Below, in pieces: positions 25,202 through 35,381 of a stretch of 64,000 nucleotides of DNA. Positions within the stretch are counted from its first letter, which is position 1; every line of letters begins with the position of its first letter. Position numbers and translations under genes: made by a program. This stretch comes from Nereida ignava (GTDB lineage: Bacteria > Pseudomonadota > Alphaproteobacteria > Rhodobacterales > Rhodobacteraceae): positions 315 through 64,314 of the forward strand of contig NZ_CVPC01000011.1 in the NCBI RefSeq assembly GCF_001049735.1. Reading direction: 5' to 3'. The notes beneath the pieces are model-generated. The model ran no database searches, had not been told where the DNA came from, and worked only from the letters and a program-made list of their open reading frames with translations.

Positions 25202-26284
25202 TTATTGCGGGATGTCGCCTGTCAGACCTTCAATGTAGAAGCTCATGCCAGCCAATGTGCCGTCATCCGCTACTTCGCCGTCAGCCAACCAAGGTGTTCC
25301 GTCTTGCTTGTTGATGGGGCCTGTGAACGGGTGGTAGGCACCTGTGCGCATCGCTTCGATCATCGCTTCGGCTTCTGCTTTGATGTCGGCTGGTACGCGG
25401 TCGGTGATCTCACCGATTTCAACCATACCTGTGTCGATGCCGTCCCAAGTTTGGACAGTTTCCCATGTGCCGTCCATGACTGCCTTCACGCGGTCGATAT
25501 AGTAGGGCGCCCAGTTGTCGATGATGGACGAAACACGCGGTCCGTCTTTGAACTGAGCCATGTCTGAGGCTTGGCCGAATCCGATGACGCCTTCGTTTTC
25601 AGCAGCAACTGTCAAAGGTGCAGTCGTGTCTGTGTGTTGCAAAATCACGTCCGCGCCTTGCTCGATCAGTGTTTTTGCAGCGTCTGCTTCTTTCGCAGGG
25701 TCTTCCCATGTGAAAGCCCAGATGATGTTGAATTCTACATCGGGGTTAACGCGCTTGGCGTGCAGGTAGGCGGAGTTGATGCCACGGATAACTTCTGGAA
25801 TTGGGAAAGATGCGATGTACCCAATTTTGTTGGTTTTGGTCATCTTGCCTGCGATGTGACCTTGGACGGCGCGGCCTTCGTAGAAACGCGCAGAGTAGGT
25901 CGACACGTTATCGGCTGTTTTGTAGCCAGTTGCGTGCTCAAATTTCACGTCAGGGAACTTGGCCGCAACGTTGATGGTTGGGTCCATGTAACCAAAAGAG
26001 GTTGTGAAGATAAGCTTGGCACCGGAAAGCGCCATCTGTGTCATCACGCGCTCGGCGTCCGCGCCTTCTGGAACGCTTTCTTGGTAAATGGTTTCAACTT
26101 TGTCGCCGAATGCTTCGTCAACGGCGAGGCGGCTTTGGTTGTGCTCATATGTCCAGCCACCGTCACCGATGGAGCCCACGTAAACAAAGCCCACTTTGAG
26201 CTTTTCATGGCCGTCGGCGAATGCGCCTGAGGTGAGTGCTAGTGCAGTGGCAGCTGCTGCCAGGAGTGTGCGTCGTAGGATCAT
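25202..26284 (-). CDS. BMP-family ABC transporter substrate-binding protein
   Basis: A 360-residue periplasmic protein with a Sec signal peptide (MILRRTLLAAAATALALTSG, cleavage near AFA-DGHE). The BMP/PnrA-type domain shows VGFVYVGSIGDGGWTYEHNQ at its start and IFTTSFGYMDPT and QHTDTTAPLTVAAE later. No lipobox cysteine is seen, so it is probably free in the periplasm. BMP proteins bind purine nucleosides or related bases. It is the last gene of an operon with ATPase and two permeases. Confidence 0.92.
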   Translation of the reverse strand: MILRRTLLAAAATALALTSGAFADGHEKLKVGFVYVGSIGDGGWTYEHNQSRLAVDEAFGDKVETIYQESVPEGADAERVMTQMALSGAKLIFTTSFGYMDPTINVAAKFPDVKFEHATGYKTADNVSTYSARFYEGRAVQGHIAGKMTKTNKIGYIASFPIPEVIRGINSAYLHAKRVNPDVEFNIIWAFTWEDPAKEADAAKTLIEQGADVILQHTDTTAPLTVAAENEGVIGFGQASDMAQFKDGPRVSSIIDNWAPYYIDRVKAVMDGTWETVQTWDGIDTGMVEIGEITDRVPADIKAEAEAMIEAMRTGAYHPFTGPINKQDGTPWLADGEVADDGTLAGMSFYIEGLTGDIPQ

Positions 26285-26348
26285 GATGGTCCCCCCATTG
26301 GTTAACGCGTGAAGGCCCCCACGGCTGTGAAGGCGGGTGAAGCTGCCT

Positions 26349-27281
26349 CTAATTAGAGGCGTGAAACGAACGGCCGAGCATGGCAGGTGCCTGTGCACGG
26401 CTGATGCCGTATTTGTGGAGCGCCGATAGCAAAACCAGCACAAAGATGGTGATCACATACGGCGACATAGACAAGTATTCCACCGGAATTGTACTGCCCG
26501 CCGCCTGTAGGTTGAGTTGTAAAATGGCAATGCCGCCGAAAATATAGGCACCCAGAATAATCAACAGCGGGCGCCAGCTTGCAAAAACCACAAGCGCCAG
26601 TGCGATCCAACCGGCACCCGTGGTCATGCCTTCGGTCCACTGCGGTACGCGTACCAGGGATAGATACGCCCCACCAAGACCCGCACATGCGCCACCAAAC
26701 ACGATGGCACCAAAGCGGATCCACATCACTTTATAACCCAATGCATGTGCAGCGTTATGATCTTCGCCGACCGCGCGTAAAATCAGGCCCAATCGGCTAA
26801 AACGTAAAACCGCCCATACAGCCACGGGGATCGCCAGTCCGATGTAAAGCATCGCGTCATGGCCCAGAACGATACGCTCAAACGCATTCAGATCAGCGCC
26901 GCTCATCAGTTGTGGCATCTTTGGCGGGACGATTCCCACGTAGCTTTGCCCGACCATGGCGGATGCGCCTAAGCCGAATAGGGTAAGCGCAAGGCCCGTG
27001 GGCACTTGGCTGGTCAAAAAGAACTGGGTCAGAACAGCAAAGACCACGGACAGGGCTGCACCACCAAGCGCGCCACCGACAAACCCCAATGAGGGCGATC
27101 CGGTTTCAACTGCTGTGATGAACCCACAGACTGCGCCAATGATCATCATGCCTTCGACGCCAAGGTTCAAAACGCCAGTTTTCTCAACGACCAACTCACC
27201 GATTGCTGCAAGCAAAAGCGGGGTCGCAGCAACCATGACAGAGGCCACATAAAATGCAGGGTTAATCGCTGACCAATCCAT
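26349..27281 (-). CDS. ABC transporter permease (NupQ-like, nucleoside uptake)
   Basis: A 310-residue inner-membrane permease of the BPD_transp_2 family with about eight to nine hydrophobic helices; the conserved loop VEKTGVLNLGVEGMMIIGAV is at about 29-48. Its ATG overlaps the stop of the preceding permease by one base (27281). It pairs with that permease to form the membrane channel of the BMP-type importer. Confidence 0.9.
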   Translation of the reverse strand: MDWSAINPAFYVASVMVAATPLLLAAIGELVVEKTGVLNLGVEGMMIIGAVCGFITAVETGSPSLGFVGGALGGAALSVVFAVLTQFFLTSQVPTGLALTLFGLGASAMVGQSYVGIVPPKMPQLMSGADLNAFERIVLGHDAMLYIGLAIPVAVWAVLRFSRLGLILRAVGEDHNAAHALGYKVMWIRFGAIVFGGACAGLGGAYLSLVRVPQWTEGMTTGAGWIALALVVFASWRPLLIILGAYIFGGIAILQLNLQAAGSTIPVEYLSMSPYVITIFVLVLLSALHKYGISRAQAPAMLGRSFHASN

Positions 27282-28378
27282 TATACGGCTTCCTTTACGG
27301 TGCGCGGTGCGGCGCGGCGAATGCGGTAATTGACCAGCAGTTCACCTGCCAGCAAGAAAAAGAGCAACATCCCTTGGAACGCTGAGATTGCCGAAGCGGG
27401 CAGGCCAATTATGAATTGCGCCAGCTCACCGCCAATGTAGGTCAGCGACATTAACAAGCCTGCGGCCAAAATGCCCCACGGGTTCAGACGGCCCAAGAAA
27501 GCGACGATGATCGCGGTGAACCCGTAGCCTGATGCGAAATCAATGCTGACTTGTCCTGCGGGGCCTGCGACCTCGAACATGCCGGCCATGCCCGCCAACG
27601 CGCCGGAAATACCAAGGCAAACCGCGGTGATTACGTGGGGGTTCACACCTGCAAACCGCGCAGCTTTGGGCGCAGCACCCGCCAGCTTGATCTGAAAGCC
27701 CAGGCGGTGCTTGGACATCAGCACATAAGCCAGAACAACCGCGCTGAACGCTGCGACAACGCCCCAGTGGACAGAACTACCTTGCCAAATTTCTGCGTTA
27801 TGAGCGGAAGCATATTGTTGCAGGTTGCGCGATCCCGGAAAGCCATTGCCATCGGGGTTGCGGAGTACGCCAACGGACATCGAAGACAGCAGTTCAAGCG
27901 CAACATAGACCAGCATCAGCGAGACCAGAATTTCATTGGTGCCCAGCTTGATTTTTAGAATGGCGGGGATCATGGCCCAGATAAATCCGCCAACTGCCCC
28001 AGCAGTGACCATAGCGGGGAAAATCCACCATGCCTCAAGCGGATAAGCGGCCAGTGCTACCGCCGCACCACACAACGCGCCAATGACATATTGCCCTTCT
28101 GCGCCAATGTTCCAAACGCCTGCCTTAAAGCCGATGGACAGACCAATCGCGATCAAGATCAGGGGCGCTGCTTTCACCAACAACTGCGGGCGTGAGTAGG
28201 CCGCGAATTGCTCGTTAAAGAGCGGGTCCCAGAAGATCGTACGGATCGCATCAACGGGGGGCTTGCCTAGCATCCAAAACATAATGCCACCGGCAATCAT
28301 GGTGGCAATAAGTGCTAGAAACGGCGTGAGATAAGCCCAAAGGTTCGAAGGGTTCGGGCGCTTTTCAAGCTTATACAT
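27281..28378 (-). CDS. ABC transporter permease (NupP-like, nucleoside uptake)
   Basis: A 365-residue permease with about eight to nine membrane helices and the family loop FKAGVWNIGAEGQYVIGAL. The ATG at 28378 (MYKLEKRPNPSN) overlaps the ATPase stop by eight bases, which decides the start. Confidence 0.9.
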   Translation of the reverse strand: MYKLEKRPNPSNLWAYLTPFLALIATMIAGGIMFWMLGKPPVDAIRTIFWDPLFNEQFAAYSRPQLLVKAAPLILIAIGLSIGFKAGVWNIGAEGQYVIGALCGAAVALAAYPLEAWWIFPAMVTAGAVGGFIWAMIPAILKIKLGTNEILVSLMLVYVALELLSSMSVGVLRNPDGNGFPGSRNLQQYASAHNAEIWQGSSVHWGVVAAFSAVVLAYVLMSKHRLGFQIKLAGAAPKAARFAGVNPHVITAVCLGISGALAGMAGMFEVAGPAGQVSIDFASGYGFTAIIVAFLGRLNPWGILAAGLLMSLTYIGGELAQFIIGLPASAISAFQGMLLFFLLAGELLVNYRIRRAAPRTVKEAV

Positions 28379-29888
28379 TGGCCGTCTCCAGATCATGCGC
28401 GCCACCCAACATCAGGCCAATTTTCTCTACGCTCAATTCGGTCGTGGGCACTGACGCGGACAGACGTCCTTCGTTCAGCGCGCAAAAGCGGTCGGTAATT
28501 TCAAGAAGCTCATCAAGGTCTTGGCTGATCACAACAACCGCTTTGCCCGCATCGGCCATATCCAAAAGCGCCTGGCGGATGGCGGCGGCTGCACTTGCAT
28601 CAACGCCCCACGTGGGCTGGTTGACCACCAACACATCGGGGTCTTGTAGAATTTCGCGGCCCACTACGAATTTTTGCAGGTTGCCGCCAGATAACGCACG
28701 CGCGGCCACTTGGTTGTTCGGAGTGCGCACATCGAAACGGGCAATGATCTCATCTGCATAGCCACGGGTCTTGCCCCAATTGGCGAAGCCAAGCGAGGTC
28801 AGTGCCTTGCGTGTGGCGGCGGACAGAAACGCATTTTCCATCAGCGACATATCTGGCGCAGCGGCGTGGCCCAAACGTTCCTCGGGGGCGGAAAGGGTAC
28901 CAAGAGCGCGCCGTGAGGTCGGCGGTAGATGCCCGACATCGCGACCATCAAGGCTGATCATCCCGCGCTTTGTGCGAATTTCACCAGATAGCGCGGCCAA
29001 CAGCTCGTCCTGACCGTTGCCTGCGACACCGCCGATACCCAGAATTTCACCTTTGCAAACGCTCAGTGAGACATCTTTGAGGCTAGTGCCGAACGCACTA
29101 TGCGACGCGGCACTTAGGTTTTTGACGTCTAACACGGTGGCGCCTTTGGGCCGGTCGCGCCGTTCTGGGTCATGCAGGCGGGTGCCGACCATCAGCTCTG
29201 CCATATCGCGCGCAGAGGTATCGCGCGGCACACATGTGCCCACGTTATTGCCGCGGCGTAGGACAGTTGCTGTATCGCAAAGCGCGCGGATTTCTTCGAG
29301 TTTGTGGGAAATATAAAGAATAGAGGTCCCTGCATCACGCAGCTTGCGAAGGGTCTCAAATAGAATATCGACCTCTTGCGGCGTTAGAACCGATGTCGGC
29401 TCATCCATGATAAGCAGCTTAGGGTCCTGCAAAAGACACCGGATGATCTCAACGCGCTGGCGCTCACCGGCGGACAGATCCCCAACAATTCGGGATGGAT
29501 CAAGCGGCAGGCCAAATTGATCGGACACCTTGCTGATCTGCTGGGCAAGCGCGCGCATTTTTGGCGGATTTTCCATGCCAAGTGCGATATTTTCCGCAAC
29601 GCTTAGGGCGCCAAAAAGACTAAAGTGCTGAAACACCATCGCGATGCCAGCGGTGCGTGCTGCGCTTGGTTTGTCTGGCGAAAACGCCTTGCCGTTCAAC
29701 ACCATTTGGCCCGCATCCGGTGTAACAAGGCCGTAGATCATTTTGACCAGCGTGGATTTCCCCGCCCCATTTTCACCGAGCAGCGCATGCACTTCGCCGT
29801 GGGCGATTGTCAGGCTCACGTCTTCGTTGGCGACCACGCCGGGATAGGATTTGGTTAACCCGGTGAGTGTCAGCAAAGGGGGTGTCAT
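28371..29888 (-). CDS. ABC transporter ATP-binding protein, duplicated ATPase (nucleoside uptake)
   Basis: A 505-residue protein with two ABC domains. The first (about 1-240) has Walker A GENGAGKST, signature LSAGERQRVEI and Walker B LLIMDEPTS. The second (about 255-495) has a degenerate Walker A (GVAGNGQDE) and signature LSGGNLQK, as is usual in sugar- and nucleoside-type importers, where only one site is fully active. First gene of the four-gene operon; divergent from dnaE. Confidence 0.93.
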   Translation of the reverse strand: MTPPLLTLTGLTKSYPGVVANEDVSLTIAHGEVHALLGENGAGKSTLVKMIYGLVTPDAGQMVLNGKAFSPDKPSAARTAGIAMVFQHFSLFGALSVAENIALGMENPPKMRALAQQISKVSDQFGLPLDPSRIVGDLSAGERQRVEIIRCLLQDPKLLIMDEPTSVLTPQEVDILFETLRKLRDAGTSILYISHKLEEIRALCDTATVLRRGNNVGTCVPRDTSARDMAELMVGTRLHDPERRDRPKGATVLDVKNLSAASHSAFGTSLKDVSLSVCKGEILGIGGVAGNGQDELLAALSGEIRTKRGMISLDGRDVGHLPPTSRRALGTLSAPEERLGHAAAPDMSLMENAFLSAATRKALTSLGFANWGKTRGYADEIIARFDVRTPNNQVAARALSGGNLQKFVVGREILQDPDVLVVNQPTWGVDASAAAAIRQALLDMADAGKAVVVISQDLDELLEITDRFCALNEGRLSASVPTTELSVEKIGLMLGGAHDLETANV

Positions 29889-30040
29889 AAGGGCAATAAT
29901 GTCTCGGTGAGGGAATCGCGGTTATGGCGCGACACAATGGCGATTAAGCGCTGAAAGGCAATGGCCGGGCGTGGTTTTTGCATGGAATTCTAGCATATTT
30001 GCCCCTTTATCCGCCTCGCGCCCCCACATATGCTGTCCCA

Positions 30041-33000
30041 ATGAGTACACAGCCCCGATTCATCCACCTTCGCACCCACACCGAGTACTCTCTTTTGGAG
30101 GGGGCTTTGGCGACCAAGAAACTGCCGCAGATGTGCGCAGATCTTGGGATGCCTGCAGTGGCGGTGACCGATACCAACAACATGTTTAACGCGCTGGAGT
30201 TTTCCGAAGGTGCGATCAAGGCAGGGGTGCAGCCCATCATCGGCTGTCAGGTTGATCTGGAATTTGATCCCGCTCCCTTGGGCGAGCGGCCGCGCCCTCC
30301 TGCGCCGTTGGTGTTGTTGGCGCAAACCGAGCGTGGCTATGAAAATTTGATGCGTCTCAATACGTGCCTTTACATTGCACATTCGGATCAGGTCCCACAC
30401 GTCACGCTGGATGAATTGGAGCAAAACAGCGCCGATGTGATTTGTCTCACAGGCGGGCCTGACGGGCCGGTTGGGCGTTTGTTGCGCGCAGGTCAGCAGC
30501 CCAAAGCGCAGGCGTTGATTGAGCGCTTAAACGCCATTTTCGCCGATCGTCTTTATGTGGAATTGCAGCGCCATCCAGAAGATGGCGGTTTGCCCGAGGC
30601 TGAGCGGCAGACGGAACGCGGCTTGATCGAAATGGCCTATGGGATGGATATTCCGCTGGTGGCCACGAACGACTGCTACTTTCCCAAGGCGTCAATGTAT
30701 GAAGCCCATGACGCGCTTTTGTGTATCGCTGATGGTGCTTATGTGGATCAGCAAGAGCCTCGCCGCCGTTTGACCCCCGAGCATTATTTCAAGTCCCAAG
30801 CCGAGATGGCAACCCTGTTTGCCGACCTGCCAGAAGCACTTGAGAACACCGTTGAGATCGCCCGCCGCTGCGCGTTTCGCGCCTACAAGCGCGATCCGAT
30901 TTTGCCGAAGTTTGCGGATGACGAGATTGAAGAATTGCGCCGTCAATCCAACGAAGGTTTGCAGCAGCGTCTAAAAGTGATTGAGCATGCAGACACCGTT
31001 GAGGCTTATCAAGAACGTCTCGATTTTGAGCTGGGCATTATTGAGGGCATGGGTTTCCCCGGCTATTTCTTGATTGTTGCGGATTTCATCAAATGGGCGA
31101 AAGATCACAATATTCCCGTGGGGCCGGGGCGTGGTTCTGGTGCGGGCAGTCTGGTGGCCTATGCGCTCACCATCACGGACCTTGATCCGCTGCGCTACAG
31201 CTTGCTGTTTGAGCGGTTCCTGAACCCCGAACGTGTCAGCATGCCTGACTTTGATATCGACTTTTGCATGGACCGCCGCGAGGAAGTCATCCGTTACGTC
31301 CAAGAGAAATATGGCCGCGACAAAGTAGGCCAGATCATCACGTTTGGTGCGCTTTTGTCCAAGGCCGCGGTGCGCGATATCGGTCGTGTTTTGCAGATGC
31401 CGTACGGGCAGGTGGACCGGCTGTCCAAGATGATCCCCGTTGAAGGCGTGAAACCCGTCAGCATCGAAAAAGCACTGGCGGATGAGCCGCGTTTGCGGGA
31501 AGAGGCCAAGAACGAAGAGGTCGTTGACCGTCTTTTGACCTATGGCCAACAGGTCGAAGGTTTGCTGCGTAACGCGTCCACCCACGCGGCGGGTGTAGTT
31601 ATTGGAGACAGGCCTCTTGATGCGCTTGTCCCGCTCTATCAAGATCCGCGATCGGACATGCCGGCCACTCAGTTCAATATGAAATGGGTAGAGCAGGCGG
31701 GCTTGGTCAAGTTTGACTTTTTGGGGCTGAAAACCCTGACCGTTGTGCAAAACGCCGTGGACCTGATTTTGAAATCAGGACGTGACTTGCACATCGCGGC
31801 AGACGGCACACAGCTGTATGAACCTGCTGAAGGCACGCTGAACGATATCAACGCGATCCCGCTTGATGATCCGGCAAGCTATGATCTGTATGCCGCTGCT
31901 AAAACTGTAGCTGTGTTTCAGGTGGAAAGCTCGGGCATGATGGACGCGCTCAAGCGCATGAAGCCCACGTGTATTGAAGATATTGTTGCGCTTGTGGCGC
32001 TGTACCGTCCTGGCCCGATGGAAAATATCCCGCAGTATTGTGACGTGAAAAACGGCCGTGCTGAGCGTGAGAAGCTGCACCCCACGATTGACCACATTCT
32101 CGATGAGACCCAAGGCATTATCGTTTACCAAGAGCAGGTTATGCAGATCGCCCAAGAGATGGCGAACTATTCGCTTGGTGGTGCGGATTTGCTGCGCCGT
32201 GCGATGGGTAAGAAAATTCAAGAAGCGATGGATGCAGAGCGCCCGAAATTCCTTGAGGGTTCAAAGAAAAACGGTGTCGACGAAAAGAAGGCTACAGAGG
32301 TTTGGAACCTTCTGGATAAATTTGCCAACTACGGTTTCAACAAATCCCACGCGGCAGCCTACGCGGTGGTGAGTTACCAAACCGCATGGCTGAAGGCGAA
32401 CCATCCGGTTGAGTTTATGGCCGGTGTTATGAACTGCGATATCCATTTGACGGATAAGCTGGCGGTGTATTTCGAGGAGGTCAAAAAGGGCCTTAAGCTG
32501 GATTATGTTCCGCCTTGCATCAACCGCTCTTTGGCGACGTTCGATGTTCAGGATCAGGCGTTGGTCTATGCGCTTGGCGGGCTGAAGAATGTGGGCGTTG
32601 AGGCGATGCGTCTGATTGAGCAGGGTCGCAAAGTAGACGGGGTTGATAAGCCGTTTGTGACAGTCTTTGATTTTGCCCGCCGCGTTGATCTGAAGCGGAT
32701 CGGTAAGCGCCCGATGGAGATGCTGGCCCGTGCTGGTGCGTTTGATCAATTGGATGCCAACCGTCGCAAAATGTTCGACAGCCTTGATGCGCTTGTGGGC
32801 TACTCCGCCGCCATTCACGAGCAGCGCGCATCTAATCAGGTTAGCTTGTTCGGGGAGGCTGGAGACGATTTGCCAGAACCGCGCCTTAGTCCCGTGTCTG
32901 ATTGGTTGCCAGCCGAAAAGCTGGATGAAGAAGCTAAGGCGATTGGCTTTTATTTGTCTGGTCACCCGCTTGAAGATTATGCCGCTGCCCTTAAACGCAA

Positions 33001-33547
33001 AGGCGTTCTGACCCTTGATGAGGTGACCGAGAAGGCATCATCAGGGGCGTGTATCGCCAAACTTGCAGGCCGGATCAGTGGCGTTCAGGAGCGTAAGTCA
33101 GCCAAGGGCAACCGCTTTGCTTTTGTGCAGCTGTCTGACCCAACGGGTGCTTATGAGACTACAATGTTCAGTGACACGCTTGATAAATGCCGTGATCAGC
33201 TATCAACTGGCGCCAAAGTTGTTGTCACCGTTGAGGCCACAATGGAAAGCGAACAGCTAAAGCTTTTGGCCCGCTCGGTCGCGCCCATTGATAGCGTGGT
33301 GGCGGATGTTGGGGGAGCAGGCCTTAAGGTATTTGTTGAGGACCAGTCTGCCATTCCGACTGTTGCAACGGTGCTGAGAGACGCGCCGAAAGCGGGTGCT
33401 GGCAAAGGACCGATTGTGTTTTGTTTGATGGCAGAGGGCTTGCCTGGCGAGGTCGAGATTGATCTGAACCGCGATTTCCCTGTGTCACCCCAAATCAAAG
33501 GGGCAATTAAGTCGCTACCGGGTGTTTTGACGGTTGAAGATTTCTAG
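30041..33547 (+). CDS. dnaE: DNA polymerase III alpha subunit
   Basis: A 1168-residue replicative polymerase. The PHP domain is at the start (FIHLRTHTEYSLLEGAL, with VTDTNNMFNALEF); the catalytic palm includes GPGRGSGAGSLVAYAL and PDFDIDFCMDRR with the metal-binding aspartates near 405; the finger and beta-binding regions follow (FNKSHAAAYAVVSYQTAWLK), and an OB-fold lies at about 985-1060. The ATG at 30041 (MSTQPRFIHL) fits the family start better than the upstream in-frame alternative. Length is normal for DnaE1. Confidence 0.97.
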   Translation: MSTQPRFIHLRTHTEYSLLEGALATKKLPQMCADLGMPAVAVTDTNNMFNALEFSEGAIKAGVQPIIGCQVDLEFDPAPLGERPRPPAPLVLLAQTERGYENLMRLNTCLYIAHSDQVPHVTLDELEQNSADVICLTGGPDGPVGRLLRAGQQPKAQALIERLNAIFADRLYVELQRHPEDGGLPEAERQTERGLIEMAYGMDIPLVATNDCYFPKASMYEAHDALLCIADGAYVDQQEPRRRLTPEHYFKSQAEMATLFADLPEALENTVEIARRCAFRAYKRDPILPKFADDEIEELRRQSNEGLQQRLKVIEHADTVEAYQERLDFELGIIEGMGFPGYFLIVADFIKWAKDHNIPVGPGRGSGAGSLVAYALTITDLDPLRYSLLFERFLNPERVSMPDFDIDFCMDRREEVIRYVQEKYGRDKVGQIITFGALLSKAAVRDIGRVLQMPYGQVDRLSKMIPVEGVKPVSIEKALADEPRLREEAKNEEVVDRLLTYGQQVEGLLRNASTHAAGVVIGDRPLDALVPLYQDPRSDMPATQFNMKWVEQAGLVKFDFLGLKTLTVVQNAVDLILKSGRDLHIAADGTQLYEPAEGTLNDINAIPLDDPASYDLYAAAKTVAVFQVESSGMMDALKRMKPTCIEDIVALVALYRPGPMENIPQYCDVKNGRAEREKLHPTIDHILDETQGIIVYQEQVMQIAQEMANYSLGGADLLRRAMGKKIQEAMDAERPKFLEGSKKNGVDEKKATEVWNLLDKFANYGFNKSHAAAYAVVSYQTAWLKANHPVEFMAGVMNCDIHLTDKLAVYFEEVKKGLKLDYVPPCINRSLATFDVQDQALVYALGGLKNVGVEAMRLIEQGRKVDGVDKPFVTVFDFARRVDLKRIGKRPMEMLARAGAFDQLDANRRKMFDSLDALVGYSAAIHEQRASNQVSLFGEAGDDLPEPRLSPVSDWLPAEKLDEEAKAIGFYLSGHPLEDYAAALKRKGVLTLDEVTEKASSGACIAKLAGRISGVQERKSAKGNRFAFVQLSDPTGAYETTMFSDTLDKCRDQLSTGAKVVVTVEATMESEQLKLLARSVAPIDSVVADVGGAGLKVFVEDQSAIPTVATVLRDAPKAGAGKGPIVFCLMAEGLPGEVEIDLNRDFPVSPQIKGAIKSLPGVLTVEDF

Positions 33548-33550
33548 GGG

Positions 33551-33601
33551 TCAACGCCCAACCATTTACCAACTCAAATTTACCAGTGAGGTGGGCGTTG
33601 A
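33551..33601. terminator. Hairpin between dnaE and slyX
   Basis: TCAACGCCCA (33551-33560) and TGGGCGTTGA (33592-33601) are exact reverse complements with a 31-base loop, directly after the dnaE stop and across the slyX stop. No T-run follows, so it may be a convergent terminator or merely an RNA-stabilising hairpin. Confidence 0.45.
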
Positions 33602-33789
33602 TCCGCAAGGGGGACTGAGCCGCCTTGATCAAATTCACGGGCTGCTTCGCGTTCCATCAGCATCTGCGCGCGCCGCTGCAACACATCAATGTCGCGTGAT
33701 TGCTTGGCCACAATATCCGAAAGCTCATCGACGGTTTTCGTCAAATGCGCGATCTTTTCTTCAAGCTGGGTCAGGGTTGGTTGGGTCAT
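33580..33789 (-). CDS. slyX: SlyX family protein
   Basis: A 69-residue protein, mostly one coiled-coil helix (TLTQLEEKIAHLTKTVDELSD, then VLQRRAQMLMERE) with a polar tail ending PPHW, as in SlyX. Function is unknown. The ATG at 33789 (MTQPTLTQ) is chosen; a longer GTG start six codons upstream is possible. Confidence 0.85.
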   Translation of the reverse strand: MTQPTLTQLEEKIAHLTKTVDELSDIVAKQSRDIDVLQRRAQMLMEREAAREFDQGGSVPLADQRPPHW

Positions 33790-33896
33790 AGGGGTGACAT
33801 ACGCCACTCATTCGGGAATTGCTACTGCGCGCATGGTTGCCCACGGCAATGCATCGGGGTAAGTGGGCCGTGCATTTCTTTTGGAGGCCCGCTGTC

Positions 33897-35381
33897 ATGG
33901 CCAAAGTGAAAAAACAACCCAAACCAAAGGCGCTCCCGCCCAAAGGTTTCCGCGATTACTTCGGCGCTGAGGTCACGGACCGCGCACATATGTTGGAGCA
34001 AATCGCTGGGGTGTATCATCGCTATGGCTTTGATGCGTTGGAAAGCTCTGCCGTGGAAACTGTTGAAGCCCTTGGAAAGTTTTTGCCAGACGTGGACCGC
34101 CCCAACGAAGGTGTGTTTGCTTGGCAAGAAGATGAGGACGCCAATTGGCTGGCGCTGCGCTATGATCTGACGGCACCGCTTGCACGGGTTTACGCCCAAC
34201 ACCGCAACGATTTGCCTACGCCTTACCGCCGCTATGCGATGGGACCTGTGTGGCGCAATGAAAAGCCGGGCCCTGGCCGCTACCGTCAGTTTTATCAATG
34301 TGATGCGGACACAGTTGGAACGGCGTCAATGGCCGCTGACGCAGAGATTTGCGCGCTTTTGTCAGATACGCTTGAGGCCGTGGGTATCCCGCGCGGCGAC
34401 TACATCGTGCGCGTGAACAACCGCAAAGTTTTGAACGGTGTGATGGAAGTTGCTGGTCTTGCAGGTGACGACAAAACTTCTGAACGCGGCATTGTTTTGC
34501 GCGCCATCGATAAATTGGACCGCCTTGGCGTTGAAGGCGTGCGCGCTTTGCTTGGGGCCGGGCGCGAAGATGCGTCAGGTGATTTTACCAAAGGTGCGGG
34601 GCTTGATGACGCCGCGGCCGATGTGGTGATGGGCTTCATGGATGCCAAACGTTCCACTGGCCGCGAGACAACTGCGCGGTTGCGCGAGTTGGTTGCGGGC
34701 TCTGAGGTGGGGCTACAAGGCGTGGACGAGCTTGAGACGATTGCGGATCTGCTCGAAGCGGGCGGGTACGGTGCTGACCGCATTGAACTTGATCCGGCGG
34801 TTGTGCGTGGTCTGGGCTATTACACCGGCCCTGTTTTTGAAGCTGAGCTGACATTTGAAATTCTGGACGAAAAGGGCCGTCCCCGCCAATTTGGCTCTGT
34901 GGCAGGTGGTGGTCGGTACGACGATCTGGTCAAGCGCTTTACAGGCCAAGAAGTGCCGGCTGTGGGTGTTTCAATTGGCGTTGACCGTCTGTTGGCGGCG
35001 CTGCGCGAAAAGGGCCGCATGACAGCAACGCACGCGGGTCCGGTTGTTGTGACTGTGATGGACCGCGACCGTCTTGCGGACTACCAATCTATGGTGACTG
35101 AACTGCGCAATGCTGGCATTCGCGCCGAGATGTTCATGGGCAACCCCAAGAACTTTGGCAACCAGCTGAAATACGCAGACAAGCGCGCCAGCCCATGTGC
35201 GGTGATCCAAGGCAGTGACGAGGCGGACAACGGCATCGTTCAAATCAAGGACCTGATCCTTGGGGCCAAGCTTGCTGAAAATGCGACGTTGGATGAATGG
35301 CGTGACCGTCCGCAACAATTCGAAGTGCCGCGCGATCAGTTGGTCGCCAAAGTGCGCGAGATCATCGAAAGCTATTCATAA
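33897..35381 (+). CDS. hisS: Histidyl-tRNA synthetase
   Basis: A 494-residue class II aminoacyl-tRNA synthetase that charges tRNA-His. Motif 1 region [11 protein letters not shown] at the start; motif 2 with [34 protein letters not shown] and motif 3 [13 protein letters not shown]-terminal anticodon-binding domain from about 400. The long form with an insert at about 180-280 is typical of many alphaproteobacteria. GGAGG lies before the ATG at 33897. The stop overlaps the hisZ start by one base. Confidence 0.95.
   Translation: MAKVKKQPKPKALPPKGFRDYFGAEVTDRAHMLEQIAGVYHRYGFDALESSAVETVEALGKFLPDVDRPNEGVFAWQEDEDANWLALRYDLTAPLARVYAQHRNDLPTPYRRYAMGPVWRNEKPGPGRYRQFYQCDADTVGTASMAADAEICALLSDTLEAVGIPRGDYIVRVNNRKVLNGVMEVAGLAGDDKTSERGIVLRAIDKLDRLGVEGVRALLGAGREDASGDFTKGAGLDDAAADVVMGFMDAKRSTGRETTARLRELVAGSEVGLQGVDELETIADLLEAGGYGADRIELDPAVVRGLGYYTGPVFEAELTFEILDEKGRPRQFGSVAGGGRYDDLVKRFTGQEVPAVGVSIGVDRLLAALREKGRMTATHAGPVVVTVMDRDRLADYQSMVTELRNAGIRAEMFMGNPKNFGNQLKYADKRASPCAVIQGSDEADNGIVQIKDLILGAKLAENATLDEWRDRPQQFEVPRDQLVAKVREIIESYS

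Noticed and set aside
30971-31750. A 259-codon minus-strand ORF inside dnaE
   Set aside because: A shadow of the dnaE reading frame without family features.
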